Assembly (NCBI GenBank): GCA_026874595.1
Contig: CM049307.1
Location: 3,807,579-3,871,578 of the forward strand
Reading direction: 5' to 3'
DNA length: 64,000 nt
From: Sipunculus nudus
Taxonomy: Eukaryota; Annelida; Sipuncula; Golfingiida; Sipunculidae
Shown here: piece by piece, positions 30,614 through 41,843 of the stretch
How positions within the stretch are numbered: the first letter of the stretch is position 1
How the letters are laid out: the number at the start of each line of letters is the position of its first letter
Notes under the pieces: generated by a model
What the model was told of the DNA's origin: nothing
Seen by the model: the letters and a program-made list of their open reading frames with translations, nothing else
The model's database searches: none
Program-made: the position numbers and the translations under genes

Positions 30614-32738
30614 GGTAGATGGTGCTTATAAATAAAAAACTGGGGGGGGGGGGTCGATTTATCTCCAAGGGTAGATGGTGCTTATAAATAAAACAGTGGG
30701 GGTAGGGGTCGATCTATCTCCAAGGGTAGATGGTGCTTATAAATAAAAAATTGGGGGGGGGGGTCGATTAATCTCCAAGGGTAGATGGTGCTTATAAATA
30801 AAACACTGGGGTGGGGGGGTCGATTTATCTCCAAGGGTAGATGGTGCTTATAAATAAAACAGTGGGGGTAGGGGTCGATCTATCTCCAAGGGTAGATGGT
30901 GCTTATAAATAAAAAATTGGGGGGGGGGGGGGTCGATTAATCTCCAAGGGTAGATGGTGCTTATAAATAAAACACTGGGGTGGGGGGTCGATTTATCTCC
31001 AAGGGTAGATGGTGCTTATAAATAAAACACTGGGGGGGGGGTCGATTTATCTCCAAGGGTAGATGGTGCTTATAAATAAAAAATTGGGGGGGGGGGGGGG
31101 TCGATTAATCTCCAAGGGTAGATGGTGCTTATAAATAAAACACTGGGGTGGGGGGGTCGATTTATCTCCAAGGGTAGATGGTGCTTATAAATAAAACACT
31201 GGGGGGGGGGGTCGATTTATCTCCAAGGGTAGATGGTGCTTATAAATAAAACACTGGGGGGGGGGGGGGTCGATCTATCTCCAAGGGTAGATGGTGCTTA
31301 TAAATAAAAAACTGGGGGGGGGGGGGTCGATTAATCTCCAAGGGTAGATGGTGCTTATAAATAAAACACTGGGGGGGGGGGGGGGGGGTCGATTTATCTC
31401 CAAGGCTAGATGGTGCTTATAAATAAAACACTGGGGGGGGGGGGGTCGATTTATCTCCAAGGGTAGATGGTGCTTATAAATAAAACACTGGGGGGGGGTC
31501 GATTTATCTCCAAGGGTAGATGGTGCTTATGAATAAAAAACTGGGGGGGGGGGGGGGTCGATTTATCTCCAAGGGTAGATGGTGCTTATCAATAAAAAAC
31601 CGGGGGGGGGGGGTCGATTTATCACCAAGGGTAGATGGTGCTTATAAATAAAAGACTGGGGGGGGGGGGTCGATTTAACTAAAAGGGTAGATGGTGCTTA
31701 TAAATAAAAAACTGGGGGGGGGGGGGTCGATTTATCTCCAAGGGTAGATGGTGCTTATAAATAAAAAACTGGGGGGGGGGGGGTCGATTTATCTCCAAGG
31801 GTAGATGGTGCTTATAAATAAAAAACTGGGGGGGGGGGTCGATTTCTCCAAGGGTAGATGGTGCTTATAAATAAATCACTGGGGGGGGGGGGTCGATTTA
31901 TCTCCAAGGGTAGATGGTGCTTATAAATAAAACACTGGGGGGGGGGGGTCGATTTATCACCAAGGGTAGATGGTGCTTATAAATAAAAAACGGGGGGGGG
32001 GGGGTCAATTTATCACCAAGGGTAGATGGTGCTTATGAATAAAAAACTGGGGGGGGGGTCGATTAATCTCCAAGGGTAGATGGTGCTTATAAATAAAAAA
32101 CTGGGAGGGGGGGGGGGTCGATTTATCTCCAAGGGTAGATGGTGCTTATAAATAAAAAACTGGGGGGGGGGGGGTCGATTTATCTCCAAGGGTAGATTGT
32201 GCTTATAAATAAAAAACTTGGGGGGGGGGGTCGATTTATCTCCAAGGGTAGATGGTGCTTATTAATAAAAAACTGGGGGGGGGGGGGGTGTCGATTTATC
32301 ACCAAGGGTAGATGGTGCTTATAAATAAAAAACTGGGGGGGGGGGGGGGAGGGCTCGATTTATCTCCAAGGGTAGATGGTGCTTATAAATAAAAAACTGG
32401 AAGGGGGGGGGGGTCGATTTATCTCCAAGGGTAGATGGTGCTTATAAATAAAAAAATGGGGTGGGGGGGGGGTCGATTTATCTCTAAGGGTAGATGGTGC
32501 TTATAAATAAAAAACTGGGGGGGGGGTCGATTTATCACCAAGGGTAGATGGTGCTTATAAATAAAAAACTGGGGGGGGGGGGGGGTCGATTTATCACCAA
32601 GGGTAGATGGTGCTTATAAATAAAACACTGGGGGGGGGGGTCGATTTATCTCCAAGGGTAGATGGTGCTTATAAATAAAAAACTGGGGGGGGGGGGGGGG
32701 TCGATTTTCTCTCCAAGGGGAGATGGTGCTTATAAATA
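30614..32738 (+). repeat. G-run satellite, block 1
   Basis: Tandem units of about 48-62 bp. The consensus is GTAGATGGTGCTTATAAATA, then AAAAACT, a run of 7-18 G, then TCGATTTATCTCCAAGG. Length varies mainly in the G-run and A-run. Every unit has TATAAATA and AATAAA. Sub-types occur, for example AACACTGG, ATCACCAAGG and AACTAAAAGGG. About 38 units. No gene is supported in it. Confidence 0.97.
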
Positions 32739-33028
32739 ACAAGTGACCCATGGGTCATGACGCTCAGCTGACTGGGAAGAGATTCGCAAAAGGAAATTTT
32801 ATCATTAGAATGGTAGTATATACCCATTCAACTGAAGCATCAAACAGATTAACCAACAGGCCAAGATTTAGTCTGTATTTATATATCTCAAAAATAGAGA
32901 AAAATGTGTAAACTTTTAAAACTAGAATACGGGTAACCGACAAGTGACTACATGTATCTGCCAAAATCGGATAGTGAGGCATGGATTGAGTGGCAAGGGG
33001 AAATAGAGTGAGGTATGTTGCATATTAG

Positions 33029-33865
33029 CATGGATGTCTGCAGCCTAAATGTGTATGTAGGTTGTGCCACCTACCACAAATCCAGAAAGCTGTCCAAGTT
33101 GTATACACCTGCAAAATTTTAGGCAGAAAAGTCAAACCACTACATGTATATGAGCGATTTTTGCCCATGGCAGACAAACAGACAAACACTGTGCAAAAAT
33201 CTTTGCAGGTAACCCCTCCAGTTTTGTGTATGATAAAGACCTATGTGAGATCTAAACACATGCACAATTTTGGCCCAATCGGTCAAATGGTTCCTGAGAT
33301 ATGAGCTTAGATGTGTGCAGCGTTAACTAGAATGTAGGTGGCGCCACCTGTCATAAAATCAAGAAAGCTGTCCACGATGTATAAACCTGCAAAATTTTAG
33401 GCAGTTATGTTTAACCACTACAGAGAAATGAGTGATTTTAGGCCACGGCAGACTAACAGACAGACGCTGTGCAAACATTGTTACAGGTGGCGCCACCATT
33501 TTTTGTGTATGTTACAGAGCTATCAAAGGGCTACATTTGTATAAATTTTATTTCCTGATAGGTCAAACGGTTCCCAATATATAAGCTTGGATGTCATCAG
33601 CGTGAACGTGAACGTAGGTGGCGCCACCTGTCATAAAATCAAGAAAGCTATCCTGGATGTATACGCATGACGAATTTCAGGTGAATTAGTCAATTCACTG
33701 CAGAGATATGAGTGATTTTAACCCAAGGCAGATGAACAGATGGACACTGTGCAAACATGGTTACAGGTGGCGCCACCATTTTTTGTGTATGTTATAAAGC
33801 AATCCAAGGGCTACATTTGTATCAATTTTATTTCCTGATCGGTCAAACGGTTCCCGAGATATGAG
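33029..33865 (+). repeat. Three tandem units of about 277 bp in element C1
   Basis: Units start near 33029, 33303 and 33583 with GC(A/T)T(A/G)GATGT. Each holds TAGGTGGCGCCACCTGTCATAAA-like (degenerate in the first), AAGAAAGCTGTCC, GCAAAATTTTAGGC-like, CACTGTGCAAA and GGTCAAACGGTTCC. The second and third units also hold ACAGGTGGCGCCACCATTTT. Confidence 0.8.
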
Positions 33866-34100
33866 GGTTTATGAGTGGAAACAGACCCACAAATGGACAC
33901 TGGATAAATAGGAAAGGTCAGAGGTCAACGCAAATTGGTTAGGCACCAGTTAACATGTGACCCGATAATAGGTGTAAGTTTGGGAAAAATCGGTCCATTA
34001 GTCTCCGAGGAGCTCTCTGGAAACGAATGCCGCCGTGGTGGAGGAACTCGGTCAAAAACATAGTATCCGCAAAACTTCATTTTGGCGGATACAAAGATAC

Positions 34101-36060
34101 AGGTGGCACCACCAGTCTGCAGAAACTAATAAAAACACTTAATGGTCAATATCCATGCAAAAAATCATGGTGATCTCTGCATTAGTTTTTGTATCAAATT
34201 GTCCATTATTCTGAGGGATACTTCGGAGTCCTATAGCTTGAAGGATATGGGTAACAGAGACCTAATTTCAAGTTTCCACAGGCACCTTTCATGGGCCTCC
34301 TTGCATGACAAGAATGAAGATTCTAGGTCCAGTTGTTGCGATTTGTACCCTGTTGACAGATAACCACATCTTTAAAGGTCTCAAAAAAAAGAAAAAAATT
34401 CGTAAAAATTTGAAAAAAAATAGAGGTGGCACACCCAGTCTGCAGAAACTGATGGAACAGCTCATGATCAATATGTATGCTGAAAATCATGACCATCAGT
34501 GTTGTAGTTATTGAAATACTGCAGTTTTTGTATCAAATTTTCCATTATTCTGGGGGGGGGGGGGTATTTTGGACCCATACAGCTTAAAGAATATGGGTAA
34601 CAGAGACCTAATTTCAAGTTTCCATGGAGACTTTTCATGGGTCTCCCTGTGTGTCAAGAATGAAGATTCTGGGTCCAGTTTTTTATGATTTGTGCCCTGT
34701 TAACAGATGTTCATATCTTTAAAGGTCTCAAAAATACAGAAAAATTTCGTAAAAAAAAACGAACAAATACAGGTGGTGCCACCAGTCTGCAGAAACTTAT
34801 GAAACACTCCATGATCAATATCCATGCAAACAATTATGGTTATCTCTGCATTAGTTGTTCAGTTACTTTAGCTTTTGTATCAAATTTTCCATTATTCTGA
34901 GCTGTACTTTGGAGTGCCATAGCTCAAAGGATATGGGTAACAGAGACCAAATTTCAGGTTTCCATGGAGACTTATCATGGGTCTCCCTGTGTGTCAAGAA
35001 CGAAGATTCTAGGTCCAGTCGTTACGATTTGTACCCTGTTGACAGATAACTACATCCTTAAAGGTCTCAAAAATGGAGAAAACAATTCGTGAACATTGAA
35101 AAATACAGGTGGCGCCACCAGTCTGCACAAACTGATGAAACATCTCATGATCAATATGTATGTCGAAAATCATGACCATCAGTGATGTAGTTAATTAGAT
35201 ATTGAAGTTATTGTATGAAATTTTTTACTATTCTGGGGGGTAATTTTGGGCCCCATAGCTCGAAGGATATGGGTAACAGAGACCTAATTTCTGGTTTCCA
35301 TGGAGACTTTTCATAGGTCTCTCAGTGTGTCAAAAATGAAGATTCTAGGTCCAGTCGTTACGATTTGTGCCACGCTAACAGATGACAGCATCCTCAAAGG
35401 TCTCAAAAATAGAGGAAAAAATCGTAAAAAATCAAACAGTACAGGTGGCGCCACCAGTCTGCAGGAACTGATCGAACATCTCATGATCAATATGTATGCC
35501 AAAAATGAAGACCATCAGTGATGTAGTTATTGAAATATTGAAGTTTTTGTATGAAATTTTTTACTATTCTGGGGGGTACTTTGGGGCCCCATAGCTCGAA
35601 GGATATGGGTAACAGAGACCTAATTTCTGGTTTCCAAGGAGATTTTTCATGGACCTCTCAGTGTGTCAAGAATTAAGATTCTAAGTCCAGTCTTTATGAT
35701 TTGTGCCTTGTTAACAGATGTTCACATTTTTAAAGGTCTCAAAAATAGAGAAAAAAATTCGTAAAAAATCGAAAAATACAGGTGACGCCACCAGTCTGCA
35801 GGAAGTGATGGAACATCTCATGATCAATATGTATGCCAAATATCATGACCATCAGTCAAGTAGTGAATGAGATATTGAAGTTTTTGTATGAAATTTTTGA
35901 CTTTTCTGGGGGGTACTTTGGGGCCACATAGCTCGAAGGATATGGGTAACAGAACCTAATTTCTGGTTTCCAAGGAGATTTTTTATGGACCTCTCAGAAT
36001 CCCAAGTTACAAGGTTCTAGGTCCAGCGGTTACGATTTGTGCCTGGTTAACGGACGGACA
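34101..36060 (+). repeat. Six tandem 337-bp monomers in element C1
   Basis: Monomers start at AGGTGG-GCCACCAGTCTGCA near 34101, 34424, 34771, 35107, 35443 and 35780, with spacings 323-347. Common words: ATGATCAATATGTATGCC, GAAGTTTTTGTATGAAATTT, TTCTGGGGGGTA, GGATATGGGTAACAGAGACC, GATTCTAGGTCCAGTC. Four of the six start with the intact 12-bp palindrome GGTGGCGCCACC or one-base variants. Confidence 0.9.
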
Positions 36061-36127
36061 GACGGACAGACGGACGACGGACAAAGAGTGATCGCTATAG
36101 CTCAGATGACTTTCAGTCAGCTGAGCT

Positions 36128-36422
36128 AAAAAACTGGGGGGGGGGGGGGGTTGATTTATCTCCAAGGGTAGATGGTGCTTATAAATAAAACACGGGGGAG
36201 GGGGTCGATTTATCTCCAAGGGTAGATGGTGCTAATAAATAAAAAACTGGGGGGGGGGGGGGGGGGGTCGATTTATCTCCAAGGGTAGATGGTGCTTATA
36301 AATAAAAAAACTGGGGGGGGGGGGATCGATTTATCTCCAAGGGCAGATGGTGCTTATAAATAAAAAAACTGTGGGGGGGGGGGGGTCGATTTATCTCCAA
36401 GGGTAGATGGTGCTTATAAATA
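36128..36422 (+). repeat. G-run satellite, block 2
   Basis: About five satellite units between the two copies of element C. They include sub-types CTGTGGGG and GGGCAGATGG that recur in block 3. Confidence 0.95.
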
Positions 36423-39400
36423 ACAAGTGACCCATGGGTCATGACGCTCAGCTGACTGGGAAGAGATTCACAAAAGGAAATTTTATCACCAGAATGGTAG
36501 TATATACCCATTCAACTGAAGCATCAAACAGATTAACCAACAGGTCAAGATTTAGTCTGTATTTATATATCTCAAAAATAGAGAAAAATGTGTAAACTTT
36601 TAAAACTAGAATACGGGTAACCGACAAGTGACTACATGTATCTGCCAAAATCGGATAGTGAGGCATGGATTGAGTGGCAAGGGGAAATAGAGTGAGGTAT
36701 GTTGCATATTAGCATGGATGTCTGCAGCCTAAATGTGTATGTAGGTTGTGCCACCTACCACAAATCCAGAAATCTGTCCAAGTTGTATACACCTGCAAAA
36801 TTTTAGGCAGAAAAGTCAAACCACTACATGTATATGAGCGATTTTTGCCCATGGCAGACAAACAGACAAACACTGTGCAAAAAATCTTTGCAGGTAACCC
36901 CTCCAGTTTTGTGTATGATAAAGACCTATGTGAGATCTAAACACATGCACAATTTTGGCCCAATCGGTCAAATGGTTCCTAGGATATGAGCTTGGATGTG
37001 TCCAGCGTTAACTAGATGTAGGTGGCGCCACCTGTCATAAAATCAAGAAAGCTGTCCACGATGTATAAACCTGCAAAATTTTAGGCAGTTATGTCGAACC
37101 ACTACAGAGAAATGAGTTATTTTAGGCCACGGCAGACTAACAGACAGACGCTGTGCAAACATTGTTACAGGTGGCGCCACCATTTTTTGTGTATGTTACA
37201 GAGCTATCAAAGGGCTACATTTGTATAAATTTTATTTCCTGATCGGTCAAACGGTTCCCGAGATATAAGCTTGGATGTCATCAGCGTGAACGTGAACATA
37301 GGTGGCGCCACCTGTCATAAAATCAAGAAAGCTATCCTGGATGTATACACATGACGAATTTCAGGTGAATTAGTCAATTCACTGCAGAGATATGAGCGAT
37401 TTTAACCCAAGGCAGATGAACAGATGGACACTGTGCAAACATGGTTACAGGTGGCGCCACCATTTTTTGTGTATGTTATAAAGCAATCCAAGGGCTACAT
37501 TTGTATCAATTTTATTTCCTGATCGGTCAAACGGTTCCCGAGATATGAGGGTTTATGAGTGGAAACAGACCCACAAATGGACACTGGATAGAGAGGAAAG
37601 GTCAGAGGTCAATGCAAATTGGTTAGGCACCAGTTCACATGTGACCCGATAATAGGTGTAAGTTTGGGAAAAATCGGTCCATTAGTCTCTGAGGAGCTCT
37701 CTGGAAACGAACGCCGCCACGGCGGAGGAACTCGGTCAAAAACATAGTATCCGCAAAACTTCGTTTTGGCGGATACAAAGATACAGGTGGCTCCACCAGT
37801 CTGCAGAAACTAATAAAAACACTTAATGGTCAATATCCATGCAAAAAATCATGGTGATCTCTGCATTAGTTGTTCAGATACTTCAGTTTTTGTATCAAAT
37901 TGTCCATTATTCTGAGGGATACTTCGGAGTCCTATAGCTTGAAGGATATGGGTAACAGAGACCTAATTTCAAGTTTCCACAGGCACCTTTCATGGGCCTC
38001 CTTGCATGACAAGAATGAAGATTCTAGGTCCAGTTGTTGCGATTTGTATCCTGTTGACAGATAACCACATCTTTATAGGTCTCAAAAAAAAGAAAAAAAT
38101 TCGTAAAAATTTGAAAAAAAAATAGAGGTGGCACACCCAGTCTGCAGAAACTGATGGAACAGCTCATGATCAATATGTATGCCGAAAATCATGACCATCA
38201 GTGTTGTAGTTATTGAAATACTGCAGTTTTTGTATCAAATTTTCCATTATTCATGGGGGGGGGGTATTTTGGACCCATACAGCTTAAAGAATATGGGTAA
38301 CAGAGACCTAATTTCAAGTTTCCATGGAGACTTTTCATGGGTCTCCCTGTGTGTCAAGAATGAAGATTCTTGGTCCAGTTTTTATGATTTGTGCCCTGTT
38401 AACAGATGTTCATATCTTTAAAGGTCTCAAAAATACAGAAAAATTTCGTAAAAAAAAACGAACAAATACAGGTGGTGCCACCAGTCTGCAGAAACTTATG
38501 AAACACTCCATGATCAATATCCATGCAAACAATTATGGTTATCTCTGCATTAGTTGTTCAGATACTTTAGCTTTTGTATCAAATTTTCCATTATTCTGAG
38601 CTGTACTTTGGAGTGCCATAGCTCAAAGGATATGGGTAACAGAGACCAAATTTCAGGTTTCCATGGAGACTTATCATGGGTCTCCCTGTGTGTCAAGAAC
38701 GAAGATTCTAGGTCCAGTCGTTACGATTTGTACCTTGTTGACAGATAACTACATCCTTAAAGGTCTCAAAAATGGAGAAAACAATTCGTGAACATTGAAA
38801 AATACAGGTGGCGCCACCAGTCTGCACAAACTGATGAAACATCTCATGATCAATATGTATGTCGAAAATCATGACCATCAGTGATGTAGTTAATGAGATA
38901 TTGAAGTTTTTGTATGAAATTTTTGACTATTCTGGGGGGTAATTTTGGGCCCCATAGCTCGTAGGATATGGGTAACAGAGACCTAATTTCTGGTTTCCAT
39001 GGAGACTTTTCATAGGTCTCTCAGTCTGTCGAAAATGAAGATTCTAGGTCCAGTCATTTGTGCCACGCTAACAGATGACAGCATCCTCAAAGGTCTCAAA
39101 AATAGAGGAAAAAATCGTAAAAAATCAAACAGTACAGGTGGCGCCACCAGTCTGCAGGAACTGATCAAACATCTCATGATCAATATGTATGCCAAAAATG
39201 AAGACCATCAGTGATGTAGTTATTGAGATATTGAAGTTTTTGTATGAAATTTTTTTACTATTCTGGGGGGTACTTTGGGGCCCGATAGCTCAAAGGATAT
39301 GGGTAACAGAGACCTAATTTCTGGTTTCCAAGGATATTTTTCATGGACCTCTCAGTGTGTCAAGAATTAAGTTTTCTTAGTCCAGTCTTTATGATTTGTG

Positions 39401-41843
39401 CCTTGTTAACAGATGTTCACATTTTTAAAGGTCTCAAAAATAGAGAAAAAAATTCGTAAAAAATCGAAAAATACAGGTGGCGCCACCAGTCTGCAGGAAG
39501 TGATGTAACATCTCATAATCAATATGTATGCCAAAAATCATGACCATCAGTCAAGTAGTTAATGAGATATTGAAGTTTTTGTATGAAATTTTTGACTTTT
39601 CTGGGGGGTACTTTGGAGCCACATAGCTCGAAGGATATGGGTAACAGAGACCAAATTTCAGGTTTCCATGGAGACTTATCATGGGTCTCCCTGTGTGTCA
39701 AGAACGAAGATTCTAGGTCCAGTCGTTACGATTTGTACCCTGTTGACAGATAACTACATCCTTAAAGGTCTCAAAAATGGAGAAAACAATTCGTGAACAT
39801 TGAAAAATACAGGTGGCGCCACCAGTCTGCACAAACTGATGAAACATCTCATGATCAATATGTATGTCGAAAATCATGACCATCAGTGATGTAGTTAATG
39901 AGATATTGAAGTTTTTGTATGAAATTTTTGACTATTCTGGGGGGTAATTTTGGGCCCCATAGCTCGAAGGATATGGGTAACAGAGACCTAATTTCTGGTT
40001 TCCATGGAGACTTTTCATAGGTCTCTCAGTGTGTCGAGAATGAAGATTCTAGGTCCAGTCGTTACGATTTGTGCCACGTTAACAGATGACAGCAATCTCA
40101 AAGGTCTCAAAAATAGAGGAAAAAATCGTAAAAAATCAAACAGTACAGGTGGCGCCACCAGTCTGCAGGAACTGATCGAACATCTCATGATCAATATGTA
40201 TGCCAAAAATGAAGACCATCAGTGATGTAGTTATTGAGATATTGAAGTTTTTGTATGAATTTTTTTACTATTCTGGGGGGTACTTTGGGGCCCGATAGCT
40301 CAAAGGATATGGGTAACAGAGACCTAATTTCTGGTTTCCAAGGAGGTTTTTCATGGACCTCTCAGTGTGTCAAGAATGAAGATTCTAAGTCCAGTCTTTA
40401 TGATTTGTGCCTTGTTAACAGATGTTCACATTTTTAAAGGTCTCAAAAATAGAGAAAAAAATTCGTAAAAAATCGAAAAATACAGGTGGCGCCACCAGTC
40501 TGCAGGAAGTGATGTAACATCTCATGATCAATATGTATGCCAAAAATCATGACCATCAGTCAAGTAGTTAATGAGATATTGAAGTTTTTGTATGAAATTT
40601 TTGACTTTTCTGGGGGGTACTTTGGGGCCACATAGCTCGAAGGATATGGGTAACAGAGACCAAATTTCAGGTTTCCATGGAGACTTATCATGGGTCTCCC
40701 TGTGTGTCAAGAACGAAGATTCTAGGTCCAGTCGTTACGATTTGTACCCTGTTGACAGATAACTACATCCTTAAAGGTCTCAAAAATGGAGAAAACAATT
40801 CGTGAACATTGAAAAATACAGGTGGCGCCACCAGTCTGCACAAACTGAAGAAACATCTCATGATCAATATGTATGTCGAAAATCATGACCATCAGTGATG
40901 TAGTTAATGAGATATTGAAGTTTTTGTATGAAATTTTTGACTATTCTGGGGGGTAATTTTGGGCCCCATAGCTCGAAGGATATGGGTAACAGAGACCTAA
41001 TTTCTTGTTTCCATGGAGACTTTTCATAGGTCTCTCAGTGTGTCGAAAATGAAGATTCTAGGTCCAGTCGTTAAGATTTGTGCCACGCTAACAGATGACA
41101 GCATCCTCAAAGGTCTCAAAAATAGAGGAAAAAATCGTAAAAAAATCAAACAGTACAGGTGGCGCCACCAGTCTGCAGGAACTGATCGAACATCTCATGA
41201 TCAATATGTATGCCAAAAATGAAGACCATCAGTGATGTAGTTATTGAGATATTGAAGTTTTTGTATGAAATTTTTTACTATTCTGGGGGGGTACTTTGGG
41301 GCCCGATAGCTCAAAAGATATGGGTAACAGAGACCTAATTTCTGGTTTCCAAGGAGATTTTACATGGACCTCTCAGTGTGTCAAGAATTAAGATTCTAAG
41401 TCCAGTCTTTATGATTTGTGCCTTGTTAACAGATGTTCACATTTTTAAAGGTCTCAAAAATAGAGAAAAAAATTCGTAAAAAATCGAAAAATACAGGTGG
41501 CACCACCAGTCTGCAGGAGGTGATGTAACATCTCATGATCAATATGTATGCCAAAAATCATGACCATCAGTCAAGTAGTTAATGAGATATTGAAGTTTTT
41601 GTATGAAATTTTTGACTTTTCTGGGGGGTACTTTGGGGCCCCATAGCTCGAAGGATATGGGTAACAGAGACCTAATTTCTGGTTTCTAAGGAGATTTTTT
41701 ATGGACCTCTCAGAATCCCAAGTTACAAGGTTCTAGGTCCAGCGGTTACGATTTGTGCCTGGTTAACGGACGGACAGACGGACAGACGGACGACGGACAA
41801 AGAGTGATTGCTATAGCTCAGATGACTTTCAGTCAGCTGAGCT
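36423..41843 (+). mobile_element. TIR element family C, copy 2 (5.42 kb)
   Basis: Almost base-for-base like copy 1 over the shared parts, with only scattered substitutions and small indels: the same start, three 277-bp units (about 36713-37548), the same tail and the inverted end CAGTCAGCTGAGCT at 41830-41843. It is longer by about 2.03 kb because it has twelve monomers of about 337 bp rather than six. Satellite flanks both sides, so copies 1 and 2 look like products of a duplication of element plus flanking satellite. Confidence 0.78.
37785..41750 (+). repeat. Twelve 337-bp monomers with a trimeric higher-order repeat
   Basis: Monomers start near 37785, 38126, 38470, 38805, 39135, 39474, 39811, 40147, 40484, 40820, 41156 and 41497. 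From 38805 the pattern repeats every three monomers: 38805, 39811 and 40820 are alike, and so on, with period 1006-1009 bp. Copy 1 has one such trimer (35107, 35443, 35780) and this copy has three. The extra 2 x 1009 bp accounts for the 2.03-kb size difference. Confidence 0.88.

Larger units (their letters stand above)
32739..36127 (+). mobile_element. TIR element family C, copy 1 (3.39 kb), inserted in satellite
   Basis: Begins ACAAGTGACCCATGGGTCAT (with the palindrome TGACCCATGGGTCA). Near-terminal inverted repeats are CGCTCAGCTGACTG (32761-32774) and CAGTCAGCTGAGCT (36114-36127), 13 of 14 matching. Interior: a unique 270-bp start; three units of about 277 bp (33029-33865); a 200-bp stretch; six monomers of about 337 bp (34101-36060); and a GGACGGACAGACGG tail. 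No transposase or other gene is recognised; short open frames repeat from monomer to monomer. It is non-autonomous in appearance. Satellite flanks both sides. Confidence 0.75.

Noticed and set aside
33062-41222. Recurrent 60-90-codon plus and minus open frames in element C
   Set aside because: The same short frames recur at monomer spacing with different endpoints; there are no conserved protein motifs, and they reflect repeat copies of noncoding monomers.
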